This document shows, one piece after another, positions 10,213-19,087 of a stretch of DNA of 33,325 nt. The notes beneath the pieces were generated by a model that was not told the origin of the DNA, did not search any database, and was given only the letters and a program-made list of their open reading frames with translations. Within the stretch, counting starts at the first letter, position 1. The number at the start of each line of letters is the position of its first letter. A program made the position numbers and the translations under genes. This DNA comes from an uncultured Clostridia bacterium (GTDB lineage Bacteria > Bacillota > Clostridia > Oscillospirales > CAG-272), in the NCBI GenBank assembly GCA_947627475.1, contig CANQWE010000017.1, positions 1-33,325 of the forward strand. The letters are read 5' to 3'.

Positions 10213-11514
10213 GTGTTCCAGACGATAAAAAACGCTTGGAAAATCGACGATCTTCGTAAAAAGATCGTGTTTGCACTGTTTATTCTGCTCCTGTACAGAA
10301 TCGGTGCACAGATTCCCGTGCCCTTTCTGACGGCGGATCTGGCAGCAAGCATGAACGAGCAAACTGCAGGATCGATTCTGCAGTATCTGAACATCTTGTC
10401 CGGCGGTGCCTTTGCGCAGGCAACCCTGTTTGCACTGGGTATCTCGCCCTACATTACCGCATCTATTGTAATACAGCTTCTCACCGTAGCGATCCCGCCT
10501 CTGGAGCGCCTTGCAAAAGAGGGCGAGGATGGCAAAAAGAAGCTGAATCAAATCACACGGTATGTCACCGTGGCATTGGCACTGCTTACCGCGGTGGGAT
10601 ATTACTTCATGCTGCGGGGATACGACTATCTGACAGATAAAGGCGTGTTTGCAGCGATTGTTATTATCGCCTGCTACTGCGCTGGATCCTCCCTTGTAAT
10701 GTGGCTGGCGGAGAAGATCAACGAAAGCGGCATCGGCAACGGTATCTCTCTGATCCTGTTTGCCAACATCGTTTCCAGAGGACCCAGCATCATAGGCGCC
10801 CTGTGGAACTATGCATCCGGCAATGTAGAGGGAACCCCTCAGTGGCTGGGTATCATCATTGCTGTAGCATCCATTATCATCGGTATTCTGATGGTAGCGC
10901 TGATCGTGTTTATCACCAACTCTGAGCGCCGTCTGCCAGTGCAGTACGCCAAGAAGGTTGTAGGACGGAAGATGTACGGTGGTCAGAACTCCACATTGCC
11001 CATCAAGCTGAACAACACCGGCGTAATGCCCATCATCTTTGCAAGCTCCATCGTCAGTATTCCCGCGACGATCGGTATGTTTGTAGACTACAAGGATTCC
11101 AAATTCTGGACGGGCTTCTTCAATTTGTTTGACAGCGGGTCCGTTGTGTATGCGATTCTCACCTTCATACTGATTATCGCATTTGCATACTTCTACATCC
11201 TGATTTCCTTCAACCCTGTAGAAGTATCCAACAATCTGAAGAAAAACGGCGGCTCCATCCCCGGAATCCGCCCCGGAAAGCCTACTTCTGATTACATCAA
11301 GCGGGTTCTGAACAGAATCACGCTGATCGGCGCAATCTTCCTTGGCTTCATTGCTGTATTCCCCATGGTGATCAACCTGGTATCCGGCGGAAAGATGGCA
11401 GGACTCGCTTTCGGCGGATCTTCCATCATCATCGTAGTCGGCGTTATCATTGAAACCGCCCGGGAAATTGAAGGTCAGATGACGATGCGCCACTACAAAG
11501 GATTTCTGGAATAA
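10213..11514 (+). CDS. secY: Protein translocase subunit SecY
   Basis: 433 aa multi-TM; GAQIPVPFL, ITASIVIQLL, STLPIKLNNTGVMPIIFASS; GTG start 1 nt after rplO. Confidence 0.95.
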   Translation: MFQTIKNAWKIDDLRKKIVFALFILLLYRIGAQIPVPFLTADLAASMNEQTAGSILQYLNILSGGAFAQATLFALGISPYITASIVIQLLTVAIPPLERLAKEGEDGKKKLNQITRYVTVALALLTAVGYYFMLRGYDYLTDKGVFAAIVIIACYCAGSSLVMWLAEKINESGIGNGISLILFANIVSRGPSIIGALWNYASGNVEGTPQWLGIIIAVASIIIGILMVALIVFITNSERRLPVQYAKKVVGRKMYGGQNSTLPIKLNNTGVMPIIFASSIVSIPATIGMFVDYKDSKFWTGFFNLFDSGSVVYAILTFILIIAFAYFYILISFNPVEVSNNLKKNGGSIPGIRPGKPTSDYIKRVLNRITLIGAIFLGFIAVFPMVINLVSGGKMAGLAFGGSSIIIVVGVIIETAREIEGQMTMRHYKGFLE

Positions 11515-11532
11515 AAGGAACGAGGGAAACCT

Positions 11533-12186
11533 ATGAAAACCATTAAGCTGATCCTTCTGGGAGCGCCGGGGGCCGGCAAAGGAACCCAGGCAAGTGTCCT
11601 TTCAGAAAAGTACAACATTCCCACCATATCCACCGGCGCGCTGATCCGGGAGGCGATTGCGAAAGAGACCCCTCTGGGGAAAAGCGCCAAAACGTATACG
11701 GACGCCGGCGCGCTGGTGCCGGACGAAGTAGTCATCGGTATGATCCGGGAGCGGCTCAGCCAGCCGGACTGCGCGGGCGGCTTCATTCTGGACGGATTCC
11801 CCCGTACAGTGCCCCAGGCGCAGGCACTGGAGGACATGGGAGTGGACGTCACAGATGTGATCAGCATAGAAGTACCTGACGATCAGATCCAAAAACGAAT
11901 GGGAGGCCGGCGTGTCTGCAAGACCTGCGGCGCCACCTTCCATGTGGAGTATAATCCTTCTCCGGCAGGGGAAAAGTGTCCCTGCGGAGGCACGCTTACC
12001 GTCCGCAGCGATGATAGGCCGGAGGTAGTAGCAAGCCGGCTGGCCACTTACCACAGCATGACCGAACCGCTGAAGGCGTATTACGCCGAAAAGGGGCTGC
12101 TAAAAATCGTACAGGGACAGGAGCAAATCGCCGACACCACGGCCCTTACCTTGGCAGCATTGTCCAATGGGGGGAATAGAGGTTAA
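11533..12186 (+). CDS. adk: Adenylate kinase with Zn-type lid
   Basis: LILLGAPGAGKGTQA; FILDGFPRTVPQAQAL; lid CKTC...CPCGG. Confidence 0.96.
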   Translation: MKTIKLILLGAPGAGKGTQASVLSEKYNIPTISTGALIREAIAKETPLGKSAKTYTDAGALVPDEVVIGMIRERLSQPDCAGGFILDGFPRTVPQAQALEDMGVDVTDVISIEVPDDQIQKRMGGRRVCKTCGATFHVEYNPSPAGEKCPCGGTLTVRSDDRPEVVASRLATYHSMTEPLKAYYAEKGLLKIVQGQEQIADTTALTLAALSNGGNRG

Positions 12187-12198
12187 GAAGGAACTATC

Positions 12199-12954
12199 AT
12201 GATTTTTATTAAAAATCCTGAACAAATCAAAAAGATGCAGCAGGCAGGCCGGATCACCGGCGAAGCCTTGGCTCTCGCCGGGGAAGCCGTCCGGGAAGGA
12301 ATAACCACCGCCGCGCTGGATAAGATGATCCGATCTCATATTGAAAAGTGCGGCGCAAAGCCCTCCTTTCTGGGATACGGCGGATTTCCCGGCAGCGCCT
12401 GCATCAGCATCAATGAAGAAGTGATCCACGGCATTCCGTCGGCAGAGCGGTATCTGCAGGAGGGGGACATTGTAAAAATCGATGTGGGCGCCTACATCGA
12501 CGGCTTCCACGGAGACAGCGCAAATACCTTTCCTGTGGGGAAAATCAGTGTCGAGGCCCAGCGTCTGATCGATGCCACAAGAGAATCCTTTTACGAGGGT
12601 GTGCAGGCCGCGCAGCGGGACGGCGCCCGGATCGGTGACATCGGTGCCGCTGTGGACGGATACGTGTCCCAGCGAGGATATTCTGTGGTGCGTAAGTATG
12701 TTGGTCACGGCGTGGGAAAGGATCTCCATGAGGACCCCAGCGTTCCCAACTACGGCACGCCGGGACACGGTCCCCGGATCAGCCGGGGCATGGTGATCGC
12801 CATTGAACCCATGATCAACGCCGGAACAGGCCGTGTGATCGACCAGCCGGATGGCTGGACGGTGATCACGGCAGATGGACAGCTGTCTGCCCACTATGAA
12901 CACACAGTGGCTATCACCGACGAGGGGCCTCTGCTCCTGACAAAGGTAGACTGA
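12199..12954 (+). CDS. map: Methionine aminopeptidase type I
   Basis: GYGGFPGSACISINEEVIHGIPS; GDIVKIDVGAYIDGFHGDSANTF; YVGHGVGKDLHEDPSVPNYG. Confidence 0.95.
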   Translation: MIFIKNPEQIKKMQQAGRITGEALALAGEAVREGITTAALDKMIRSHIEKCGAKPSFLGYGGFPGSACISINEEVIHGIPSAERYLQEGDIVKIDVGAYIDGFHGDSANTFPVGKISVEAQRLIDATRESFYEGVQAAQRDGARIGDIGAAVDGYVSQRGYSVVRKYVGHGVGKDLHEDPSVPNYGTPGHGPRISRGMVIAIEPMINAGTGRVIDQPDGWTVITADGQLSAHYEHTVAITDEGPLLLTKVD

Positions 12955-12956
12955 CC

Positions 12957-13196
12957 ATGTGGGTCGGGGCGGTGGTCCAAAGCAAAGCGGGCCGGGACAG
13001 ATACAGGCTGTATATCATCATCGGAGAAACCCAGGACGGTCGGGCCCTTATCGCAAACGGCAGACTCCATACCCTGGAAAGGCCAAAGAAGAAAAATCTT
13101 CGGCATTTGACGGTACTTTCCGGGGGCGCAGAGAAGGTCCCGGACACGGACGATGCAGTATACGCCTATCTGCAGGATTTTGAAAATCGCGCATAA
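12957..13196 (+). CDS. KOW-domain RNA-binding protein (L14e-like)
   Basis: 79 aa MWVGAVVQSKAGRDRYRLYIIIGETQDGRALIANGRLHTLERPKKKNLRHL; map-infA location. Confidence 0.75.
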   Translation: MWVGAVVQSKAGRDRYRLYIIIGETQDGRALIANGRLHTLERPKKKNLRHLTVLSGGAEKVPDTDDAVYAYLQDFENRA

Positions 13197-13305
13197 AAAT
13201 CATGAAGAGACTGGCAGAGTCGTCAGGAAAAGAAAAATGGGAATCAAAACGATTTCGCACAGCGAAAACCGGCAAAAAGCCTGAGAAAGGTATGGACTTT
13301 TATTT

Positions 13306-13524
13306 ATGCCAAAAGATGATGTAATCGAATTTGAAGGCGTGGTGGTTGAGGCGCTGCCCAACGCAACCTTCAAGGTAAAGCTGCCCAATGAAATGATCGT
13401 CACCGCACACATTTCCGGGAAGCTGCGCATGAACTATATCAAGATTTTGCCTGGAGACAAGGTAACGGTGGAGGTTTCCATCTACGATCCTACAAAAGGC
13501 AGAATCACATGGCGTACGAAGTAA
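13306..13524 (+). CDS. infA: Translation initiation factor IF-1
   Basis: [54 protein letters not shown]. Confidence 0.96.
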   Translation: MPKDDVIEFEGVVVEALPNATFKVKLPNEMIVTAHISGKLRMNYIKILPGDKVTVEVSIYDPTKGRITWRTK

Positions 13525-13579
13525 TACAGCAAGGCTGTAGGAACGCAAAACGGCAAATCAAAGAAAGGCGGTTGTTACT

Positions 13580-13693
13580 GTGAAAGTAAAACCTTCTGTA
13601 AAAAAGATCTGCGAAAAGTGCAAAATTATAAAAAGACATGGCCGGGTAATGGTCATTTGCGAAAACCCCAAGCACAAGCAGAGACAGGGCTGA
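13580..13693 (+). CDS. rpmJ: 50S ribosomal protein L36
   Basis: 37 aa [40 protein letters not shown] start; below the ORF-track size cutoff. Confidence 0.95.
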   Translation: MKVKPSVKKICEKCKIIKRHGRVMVICENPKHKQRQG

Positions 13694-13760
13694 TCGCCCA
13701 AGCAAGAGCGCGCCCAGAGGGCGCCCAACCAATCAAACCCGAAAGAGGTGAAAAAAAGCT

Positions 13761-14129
13761 ATGGCTCGTATATCAGGTGTTGATATTCCCAACCAGAAGC
13801 GTGTTGAGATTGCATTGACGTATATCTATGGAATCGGATTGAAGAGCTCCAAGGATATCCTTGCAAAAACCGGCATCAACCCCGACACACGCGCAAAGGA
13901 CCTGACTGAGGAAGAAATTGCAAAGCTGCGTGATGAAATTGAAAACAACTACACAGTAGAAGGTGAGCTTCGCCGTGAGGTTGCTATGAACATCAAGCGA
14001 CTGGTAGAGATCAACTGCTACCGTGGCATCCGGCACAGAAAAGGCCTGCCGGTACGCGGACAGCGGACCAAAACCAATGCAAGAACCAGAAAGGGTCCGG
14101 CAAAGACCATCGCCAATAAGAAGAAGTAA
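13761..14129 (+). CDS. rpsM: 30S ribosomal protein S13
   Basis: [26 protein letters not shown]...[26 protein letters not shown]. Confidence 0.97.
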   Translation: MARISGVDIPNQKRVEIALTYIYGIGLKSSKDILAKTGINPDTRAKDLTEEEIAKLRDEIENNYTVEGELRREVAMNIKRLVEINCYRGIRHRKGLPVRGQRTKTNARTRKGPAKTIANKKK

Positions 14130-14146
14130 AGGAGTGAGCTGATTTC

Positions 14147-14539
14147 ATGGCAAATGTAAAGAAAACGATCAAGAAGCGCCGCGACCGTAAAAATATTGAA
14201 AGCGGGGCCGCACATATCCGCTCCAGCTTCAACAATACGATCATTACCATCACCGACCTGCACGGAAACGCAGTTTCCTGGGCGTCAGCAGGAGAAATGG
14301 GCTTTAAGGGTTCCAGAAAGTCCACCCCGTATGCGGCGCAGACAGCGGCAGAAACCGCAGCAAAGCTTGCGATGGAGCATGGAATGAAAACGGTAGAGGT
14401 ATACGTAAAGGGTCCCGGAAGCGGACGGGAGGCAGCCATCCGTGCGCTGCAGACTACCGGTCTGAACATTACCCTGATCAAAGACGTAACCCCGATTCCC
14501 CATAACGGCTGCCGCCCTCCGAAGCGCCGCCGTGTATAA
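14147..14539 (+). CDS. rpsK: 30S ribosomal protein S11
   Basis: [28 protein letters not shown]...[18 protein letters not shown]. Confidence 0.97.
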   Translation: MANVKKTIKKRRDRKNIESGAAHIRSSFNNTIITITDLHGNAVSWASAGEMGFKGSRKSTPYAAQTAAETAAKLAMEHGMKTVEVYVKGPGSGREAAIRALQTTGLNITLIKDVTPIPHNGCRPPKRRRV

Positions 14540-14560
14540 TCTATAAGGAGGAAGAATCTA

Positions 14561-15187
14561 ATGGCAAGATATACAGGACCTTCCTGCAAGCTGTGCCGCA
14601 GAGAAGGAAAGAAGCTGTTCCTGAAGGGAGACCGTTGTCTCTCCGACAAATGCGCAGTATCCAGACGTGCGACGGTTCCCGGTCAGCATGGGGCAGGCCG
14701 TAAAACCGTAAAGGAATACGGAATGCAGCTGCGGGAAAAGCAGACTGCCCGCCGGTACTATGGCGTACAGGAGAAGCAGTTTAAAAAGTACTATGTAAAG
14801 GCGGACAAAAAGAGCGGTATCGCTGGTGAAAACCTGCTGTCCATTCTGGAAAGCCGCTACGACAACGCGGTATACAGAATGGGTCTGGCCTCCAGCCGTA
14901 AGGAAGCAAGACAGCTGGTTCGTCACGGACACTTTACCCTGAACGGGAAAAAGGCGGATATTCCGTCCATTATCCTGAAGGTGGGAGATGTGATTGAACT
15001 GCGTGAAAAAAGCCGTTCCAGCGAGAAATTCAAAGCGTTGATAGAGGATATGGCAAACGTGACCGCACCCAAGTGGCTGGATCTGAACAAAGATGCAGTC
15101 AGCGCGAAGGTTGTGGCAATGCCGGCCCGTGACGACGTAGACTTTGACTTCAACGAACAGCTGATTATCGAGCTTTATTCTAAGTAA
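14561..15187 (+). CDS. rpsD: 30S ribosomal protein S4
   Basis: MARYTGPSCKLCRREGKKLFLKG...SRKEARQLVRHGHFTLNGKKADIPS. Confidence 0.96.
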   Translation: MARYTGPSCKLCRREGKKLFLKGDRCLSDKCAVSRRATVPGQHGAGRKTVKEYGMQLREKQTARRYYGVQEKQFKKYYVKADKKSGIAGENLLSILESRYDNAVYRMGLASSRKEARQLVRHGHFTLNGKKADIPSIILKVGDVIELREKSRSSEKFKALIEDMANVTAPKWLDLNKDAVSAKVVAMPARDDVDFDFNEQLIIELYSK

Positions 15188-15332
15188 TAACCTGCCATGC
15201 TGCAGCCGGGCGGCAGTTGGTGAAGGACCGGATGCGTGGCAGCTCCGGCAGCCGTGCGCGGGCATGCAGCAAGTTCCTGCTCCTTTGAGGGAGCGTCTAA
15301 AGGATCAATGAATGAAATTACAGGAGGTTGTT

Positions 15333-16304
15333 ATGATCGAAATAGAAAAGCCGAACATCATGACGCTGAATATGAGCGAGACAGGGGAATCGGGCACATT
15401 TGTAGTCGAGCCGCTGGAAAGAGGCTATGGGATTACCCTGGGTAACTCCCTGCGCCGCGTATTGCTCAGCTCCCTCCCCGGCGTCGCTGTTACAAGTATC
15501 AAAATCGATGGCGTACTTCACGAAATCTCCACCATTGACGGTGTCAAGGAAGATGTAACGGAAATCGTCCTGAATGTAAAAGGAATTACGGCGAGACTGC
15601 ACTCTGTGACAACCAAGACGGTAATGCTGGATATGACCGGACCCTGCGACGTGACGGCAGGGGATATCAAGCAGGATGCAGATATTGAAATTCTCAACCC
15701 GGATCACCATATTGCAACCCTTGGAGACAATGTGCGGCTGCACATGGAGCTCAGCTTTGCCAGGGGAAGAGGGTATGTTTCCCAGCAGAGAAATAAACAG
15801 TATTATCTGGATGAAAACCAGGGCGTCAGCGCCCCGGTGGGAACGATCTTCACAGATTCCATCTTTACACCGGTCTACAATGTAAACTACAATGTGGAAA
15901 ACACCCGTGTGGGAAATATCACAGACTTTGATAAGCTGACAATCGAGATTTTGACCAATGGTACAATCTCGGCCAAAGAAGCGGTTTCATTGGGCGCCAA
16001 GATACTCAACGAACATCTCAACTTGTTCGTGGATCTTTCGGACGAGGCGAAAAACGCTGAAATTATGGTGGAAAGCGTAGCAACAGTCAAAGAAAAAGTA
16101 CTTGAGATGACCATTGAGGAGCTTGACATGTCCGTGCGCAGCTTCAACTGCCTGAAGCGTGCGGGCATCGATACGGTGGAAGACCTGATCAATCGGACAG
16201 AGGACGAAATGATCCGGGTGAGAAACCTTGGAAAGAAATCGCTGGAGGAAGTCATCGCGAAACTGAATTCTCTCGGCCTGGAGCTGAAGAAGGACGACGA
16301 ATGA
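15333..16304 (+). CDS. rpoA: DNA-directed RNA polymerase subunit alpha
   Basis: MIEIEKPNI...; [20 protein letters not shown]; alpha-[25 protein letters not shown] at 15333 after GGAGG. Confidence 0.96.
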   Translation: MIEIEKPNIMTLNMSETGESGTFVVEPLERGYGITLGNSLRRVLLSSLPGVAVTSIKIDGVLHEISTIDGVKEDVTEIVLNVKGITARLHSVTTKTVMLDMTGPCDVTAGDIKQDADIEILNPDHHIATLGDNVRLHMELSFARGRGYVSQQRNKQYYLDENQGVSAPVGTIFTDSIFTPVYNVNYNVENTRVGNITDFDKLTIEILTNGTISAKEAVSLGAKILNEHLNLFVDLSDEAKNAEIMVESVATVKEKVLEMTIEELDMSVRSFNCLKRAGIDTVEDLINRTEDEMIRVRNLGKKSLEEVIAKLNSLGLELKKDDE

Positions 16305-16345
16305 GGCTTTCCCAAAAATAGTATTGCGAAAAGGAGGACATGAAC

Positions 16346-16702
16346 ATGCCCGGAACAAGAAAGCTTGGCAGGCCGACGGCCCATAGAAACGCCATGCTCC
16401 GTGGAATGGTAACCTACCTGCTGGAGAACGGTACAATTGAAACGACATTGACCCGTGCGAAGGAAGTCCGTTCCATGGCAGAGAAAATGATAACCCTTGG
16501 CAAGAAAAATACCCTTGCCTCCCGCCGTGCGGCACTTGCATATATCACAAAGGAAGACGTGGTGAAGAAGCTGTTTGATCAGATCGCACCGAAATACGCT
16601 TCCAGAAACGGCGGATACACACAGATTTACAAGCTTGGCCCCCGTCGCGGAGACGCCGCGGAGATGGCAATGATCAAATTGATCGACGAAGCTGCAGAGT
16701 AA
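16346..16702 (+). CDS. rplQ: 50S ribosomal protein L17
   Basis: [29 protein letters not shown]; start 16346 has better SD spacing than 16340. Confidence 0.95.
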   Translation: MPGTRKLGRPTAHRNAMLRGMVTYLLENGTIETTLTRAKEVRSMAEKMITLGKKNTLASRRAALAYITKEDVVKKLFDQIAPKYASRNGGYTQIYKLGPRRGDAAEMAMIKLIDEAAE

Positions 16703-16715
16703 GAGAAAAGCAATA

Positions 16716-16752
16716 TGGGAGGACAGAGCATTGGGCTGTCCTCCCATACTTT
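16716..16752 (+). terminator. Intrinsic terminator of the ribosomal super-operon
   Basis: TGGGAGGACAG (16716-16726) / CTGTCCTCCCA (16736-16746), then TACTTT. Confidence 0.85.
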
Positions 16753-16954
16753 GTATTTTAGGGACTATATGCAAAGTATATAGAGCGTGCAGGCTGTATG
16801 AAACAAGCCTTTTCGTACAGTTGTTTTACACCCCAATACGTCTTAAATCGGAAAACGCCTTTATAACTTCACCTGAAAAACAGCCGTTTTTATTAAGGAT
16901 TATTTCGGATATGGTCATCGGAGATGAGAGTAGGATAGTTTTTTCTTTCCCACA

Positions 16955-17011
16955 TCAGCTTCGCTGACACCCTCCCTCTGTGGCTTTTCACGAGTGAAGC
17001 CACAGAGGGAG
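16955..17011. repeat. Composite palindromic element A (two hairpins)
   Basis: TCAGC-TTC-GCTGA (16955-16967) and 15-bp CTCCCTCTGTGGCTT/AAGCCACAGAGGGAG (16972-17011). Confidence 0.75.
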
Positions 17012-17050
17012 CTTAGAGTAGAACAGGTCAGTTTTGTTGACATCATCCTG

Positions 17051-17070
17051 GTGTTTCGCCCGCGAAACAC
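17051..17070. repeat. Perfect 9-bp palindrome GTGTTTCGC-CC-GCGAAACAC
   Basis: Direct reading. Confidence 0.75.
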
Positions 17071-17232
17071 TGCAGAGAGGCAAGGGTCCTCATGTAAGTG
17101 GCACGCAGGGCGACTCCTCTATCGTCTCAGCAAGACTGGGATGATGGTTTTGTCGTTGAAAGGGTCGTCTACAAATTTTTCCCTCCGCAACAACGATACT
17201 GTACCATATTATTGCTGCCACGGAGCGGCGGA

Positions 17233-17652
17233 ATGGAGTTTTATATGAACAACACAACGATTCAGTTTCAATCGTCTGTTCCATATTCAATGGAAGGGAT
17301 TATTGATGGAGAAAAATCTGTGAAAGTCGCCACCGGTTCATTTGTCACCTTAGACCTTGTACCGGGTGTACACACCTTACGTGTGGCTGTTCCTTATCAG
17401 GGAAATGAGATAGGCGTTGTAGAAGTGGACTTTGAAGTTAAACCAGAGGGACAATATACGATTATTTATAAATTTACGGCTATGCAAATGCGGGGGTCCC
17501 TTACTGTAAAAGAGCGACTTGGAAGAGACCAGGAAACTGAAGTAGCAAAAACTTCTGGCGCCATCACCAGGCAAGGAATTGGTATACAAATTATCTGGTT
17601 TACGGCATTGATCTTGGTGGTTATTGCTATACTTTTAATTTTTTTCTTCTAA
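17233..17652 (+). CDS. Small membrane-anchored protein with N-terminal beta-rich domain and one C-terminal TM helix
   Basis: MEFYMNNTTIQFQSSVPYSMEGIIDGEKSVKVATGSFVTLDLVPGVHTLRVAVPYQGNEIGVVEVDFEVKPEGQYTIIYKF...IIWFTALILVVIAILLIFFF. Confidence 0.65.
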   Translation: MEFYMNNTTIQFQSSVPYSMEGIIDGEKSVKVATGSFVTLDLVPGVHTLRVAVPYQGNEIGVVEVDFEVKPEGQYTIIYKFTAMQMRGSLTVKERLGRDQETEVAKTSGAITRQGIGIQIIWFTALILVVIAILLIFFF

Positions 17653-17679
17653 AAGCCATCTAAAAGAAGGGAGTGCTTT

Positions 17680-18095
17680 ATGAACGACAATATTACGGTT
17701 TAACATCGAGAACCGGTGTATAGATGTGTCCATCGACCAGGGACCTCCAGCGCACATTGCCCCCGGGATGGCCGTGACTACACAGCTGCAGCCAGGGTCT
17801 CACGTGATCCGTGCCTCGATCTCCTATCAGGGTAACGAGGTAGGTGTTGCAATTGCAGCGTTCACTGTAGAGCCGGGATGCCGGTATGAAATTCAGTACG
17901 AGGGGGGCCGGCCTGTATAGAAACAGCAGGAATACAATTTTAAAGTACTATGGATCGGGGAAGAGCGGCACCGTATTATATACAACTCCAAGACGCCTCC
18001 GTCTATTTAAAGTATTTGGGATAGCGTACATAGGCTTGACTATTTGTGTGTTTGCAGGTGCGGTTTTGTATTTAATTTTTGGAATTTTCCTTTAA
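17680..18095 (+). pseudogene. Frameshifted tandem paralogue of the 17233-17652 protein
   Basis: Frame pieces MNDNITV / FNIENRCIDVSIDQGPPAHIAPGMAVTTQLQPGSHVIRASISYQGNEVGVAIAAFTVEPGCRYEIQYEGG / ...RLRLFKVFGIAYIGLTICVFAGAVLYLIFGIFL; two +1 shifts, one at a G6 tract. Confidence 0.65.
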
Positions 18096-18211
18096 TATGG
18101 TATATACCAATGAAACACCCATGCAAAAAATTGTAAGCAAATATAATTTTACAATGTAAGCATATCATGGATTTTTCTGGGGAAACCTACCTTGAAAAGC
18201 AAGGAGGGCCT

Positions 18212-18730
18212 ATGAAAAAATCTGGTATTCTATATGTCTGTGCTGCAGTCATGGTTGTTAGTATCATTTTAACAGGAATTGCATGTGGAGCTGATGTGGC
18301 AGCTATGAACCAGGAAGAGGCAATTGTCTGCCTGGCAGAGGAGACGGAAAATGCAAAAGGGGACATCATACTTACGCAAGCCGAAAAATCCCTGTTGGCA
18401 CAGCTGGTCAGCGCCGAATGTGCGGGAGAGCCATATTTATGTCGGGTGGCGGCAGCGGCGGTGGTACTCAATCGGGTAAAGCATGAGGGATTTCCGGATA
18501 CGGTGGTGAATGTTATCTTTTCTGTAGGAGCATTCCCTAGTGTAGAAGAAGGGCGGATCGGACAAGGGGCTGTATGGCAAGACGTGTCCATTTCCATGCA
18601 AGCAGTCCGGCAGGCAGCAAGCGGGGAAGATCCAACTGGGGGAGCGCTGTACTTTGCCAGGGAAGATGATCCTTTGGCTGCCGGTATCGGCGTGACCTTT
18701 TTCGCTGGGGACATGGTATTTGGAAGATAA
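18212..18730 (+). CDS. Cell wall hydrolase, SleB/Hydrolase_2-like, with N-terminal signal/TM segment
   Basis: EKSLLAQLVSAECAGEPYLCRVAAAAVVLNRVKHEGFPDTVVNVIFSVGAFPSVEEGRIG...DPTGGALYFAR. Confidence 0.8.
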   Translation: MKKSGILYVCAAVMVVSIILTGIACGADVAAMNQEEAIVCLAEETENAKGDIILTQAEKSLLAQLVSAECAGEPYLCRVAAAAVVLNRVKHEGFPDTVVNVIFSVGAFPSVEEGRIGQGAVWQDVSISMQAVRQAASGEDPTGGALYFAREDDPLAAGIGVTFFAGDMVFGR

Positions 18731-18734
18731 AGCG

Positions 18735-18771
18735 GCAAAAAGGGGAGTAGTCTCCTCTTTTTGCTTTTTTT
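18735..18771 (+). terminator. Intrinsic terminator
   Basis: GCAAAAAGGGGAG/CTCCTCTTTTTGC stem (one G-U) followed by T7. Confidence 0.85.
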
Positions 18772-18792
18772 AGCTGCATTCGCTGTAAAAGC

Positions 18793-18844
18793 CCCCTCGT
18801 GTTTCATCCCCGAAACACGAGGGGTGTCAAAACGTAGTTTTGAC
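18793..18844. repeat. Composite palindromic element B (two hairpins)
   Basis: CCCCTCGTGTTTC/GAAACACGAGGGG (18793-18824) and GTCAAAAC-GTA-GTTTTGAC (18826-18844). Confidence 0.75.
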
Positions 18845-18990
18845 GGGGAGATCTGCTTAAAAAGCATGGAATAGAGATCCCCACTCCGCCTTGGTACAAC
18901 CGGGCGTCTTTATATTTATACAAAGCCATACAGGGCTACAGAGTGCCGATTGTGCATATCCACAAATAAAAAGGATTCACAGAAACTACC

Positions 18991-19019
18991 TTGACAACAA
19001 AAGATCGGGGATGTATAAT
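18991..19019 (+). promoter_or_regulatory. Consensus sigma-A promoter of the arg operon
   Basis: TTGACA (18991-18996) - 17 nt - TATAAT (19014-19019). Confidence 0.85.
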
Positions 19020-19025
19020 TATACA
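19012..19025. promoter_or_regulatory. Candidate ArgR operator (ARG-box-like perfect palindrome)
   Basis: TGTATAATTATACA overlapping the -10; compare ARG box TGAATWWWWATTCA. Confidence 0.55.
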
Positions 19026-19087
19026 AATATAATGACTAAATAATCGGAAGCGATACACTTTTCTATCCCAAGGAAAGGAAGAACAAT

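Noticed and set aside
10120-11493. 457-aa antisense ORF opposite secY
   Set aside because: His/Gln/Asp-rich shadow translation of a membrane protein gene; no RBS or domain signal.
17098-17232. N-terminal extension of the 17233 ORF
   Set aside because: Arg/Gln-rich, lies in the repeat-like non-coding region; start at 17233/17245 better matches the paralogue (MNNTTI / MNDNIT).
16951-18844. Possible CRISPR array
   Set aside because: Palindromes are few, irregularly spaced and variable in sequence; no regular repeat-spacer pattern and no cas genes.
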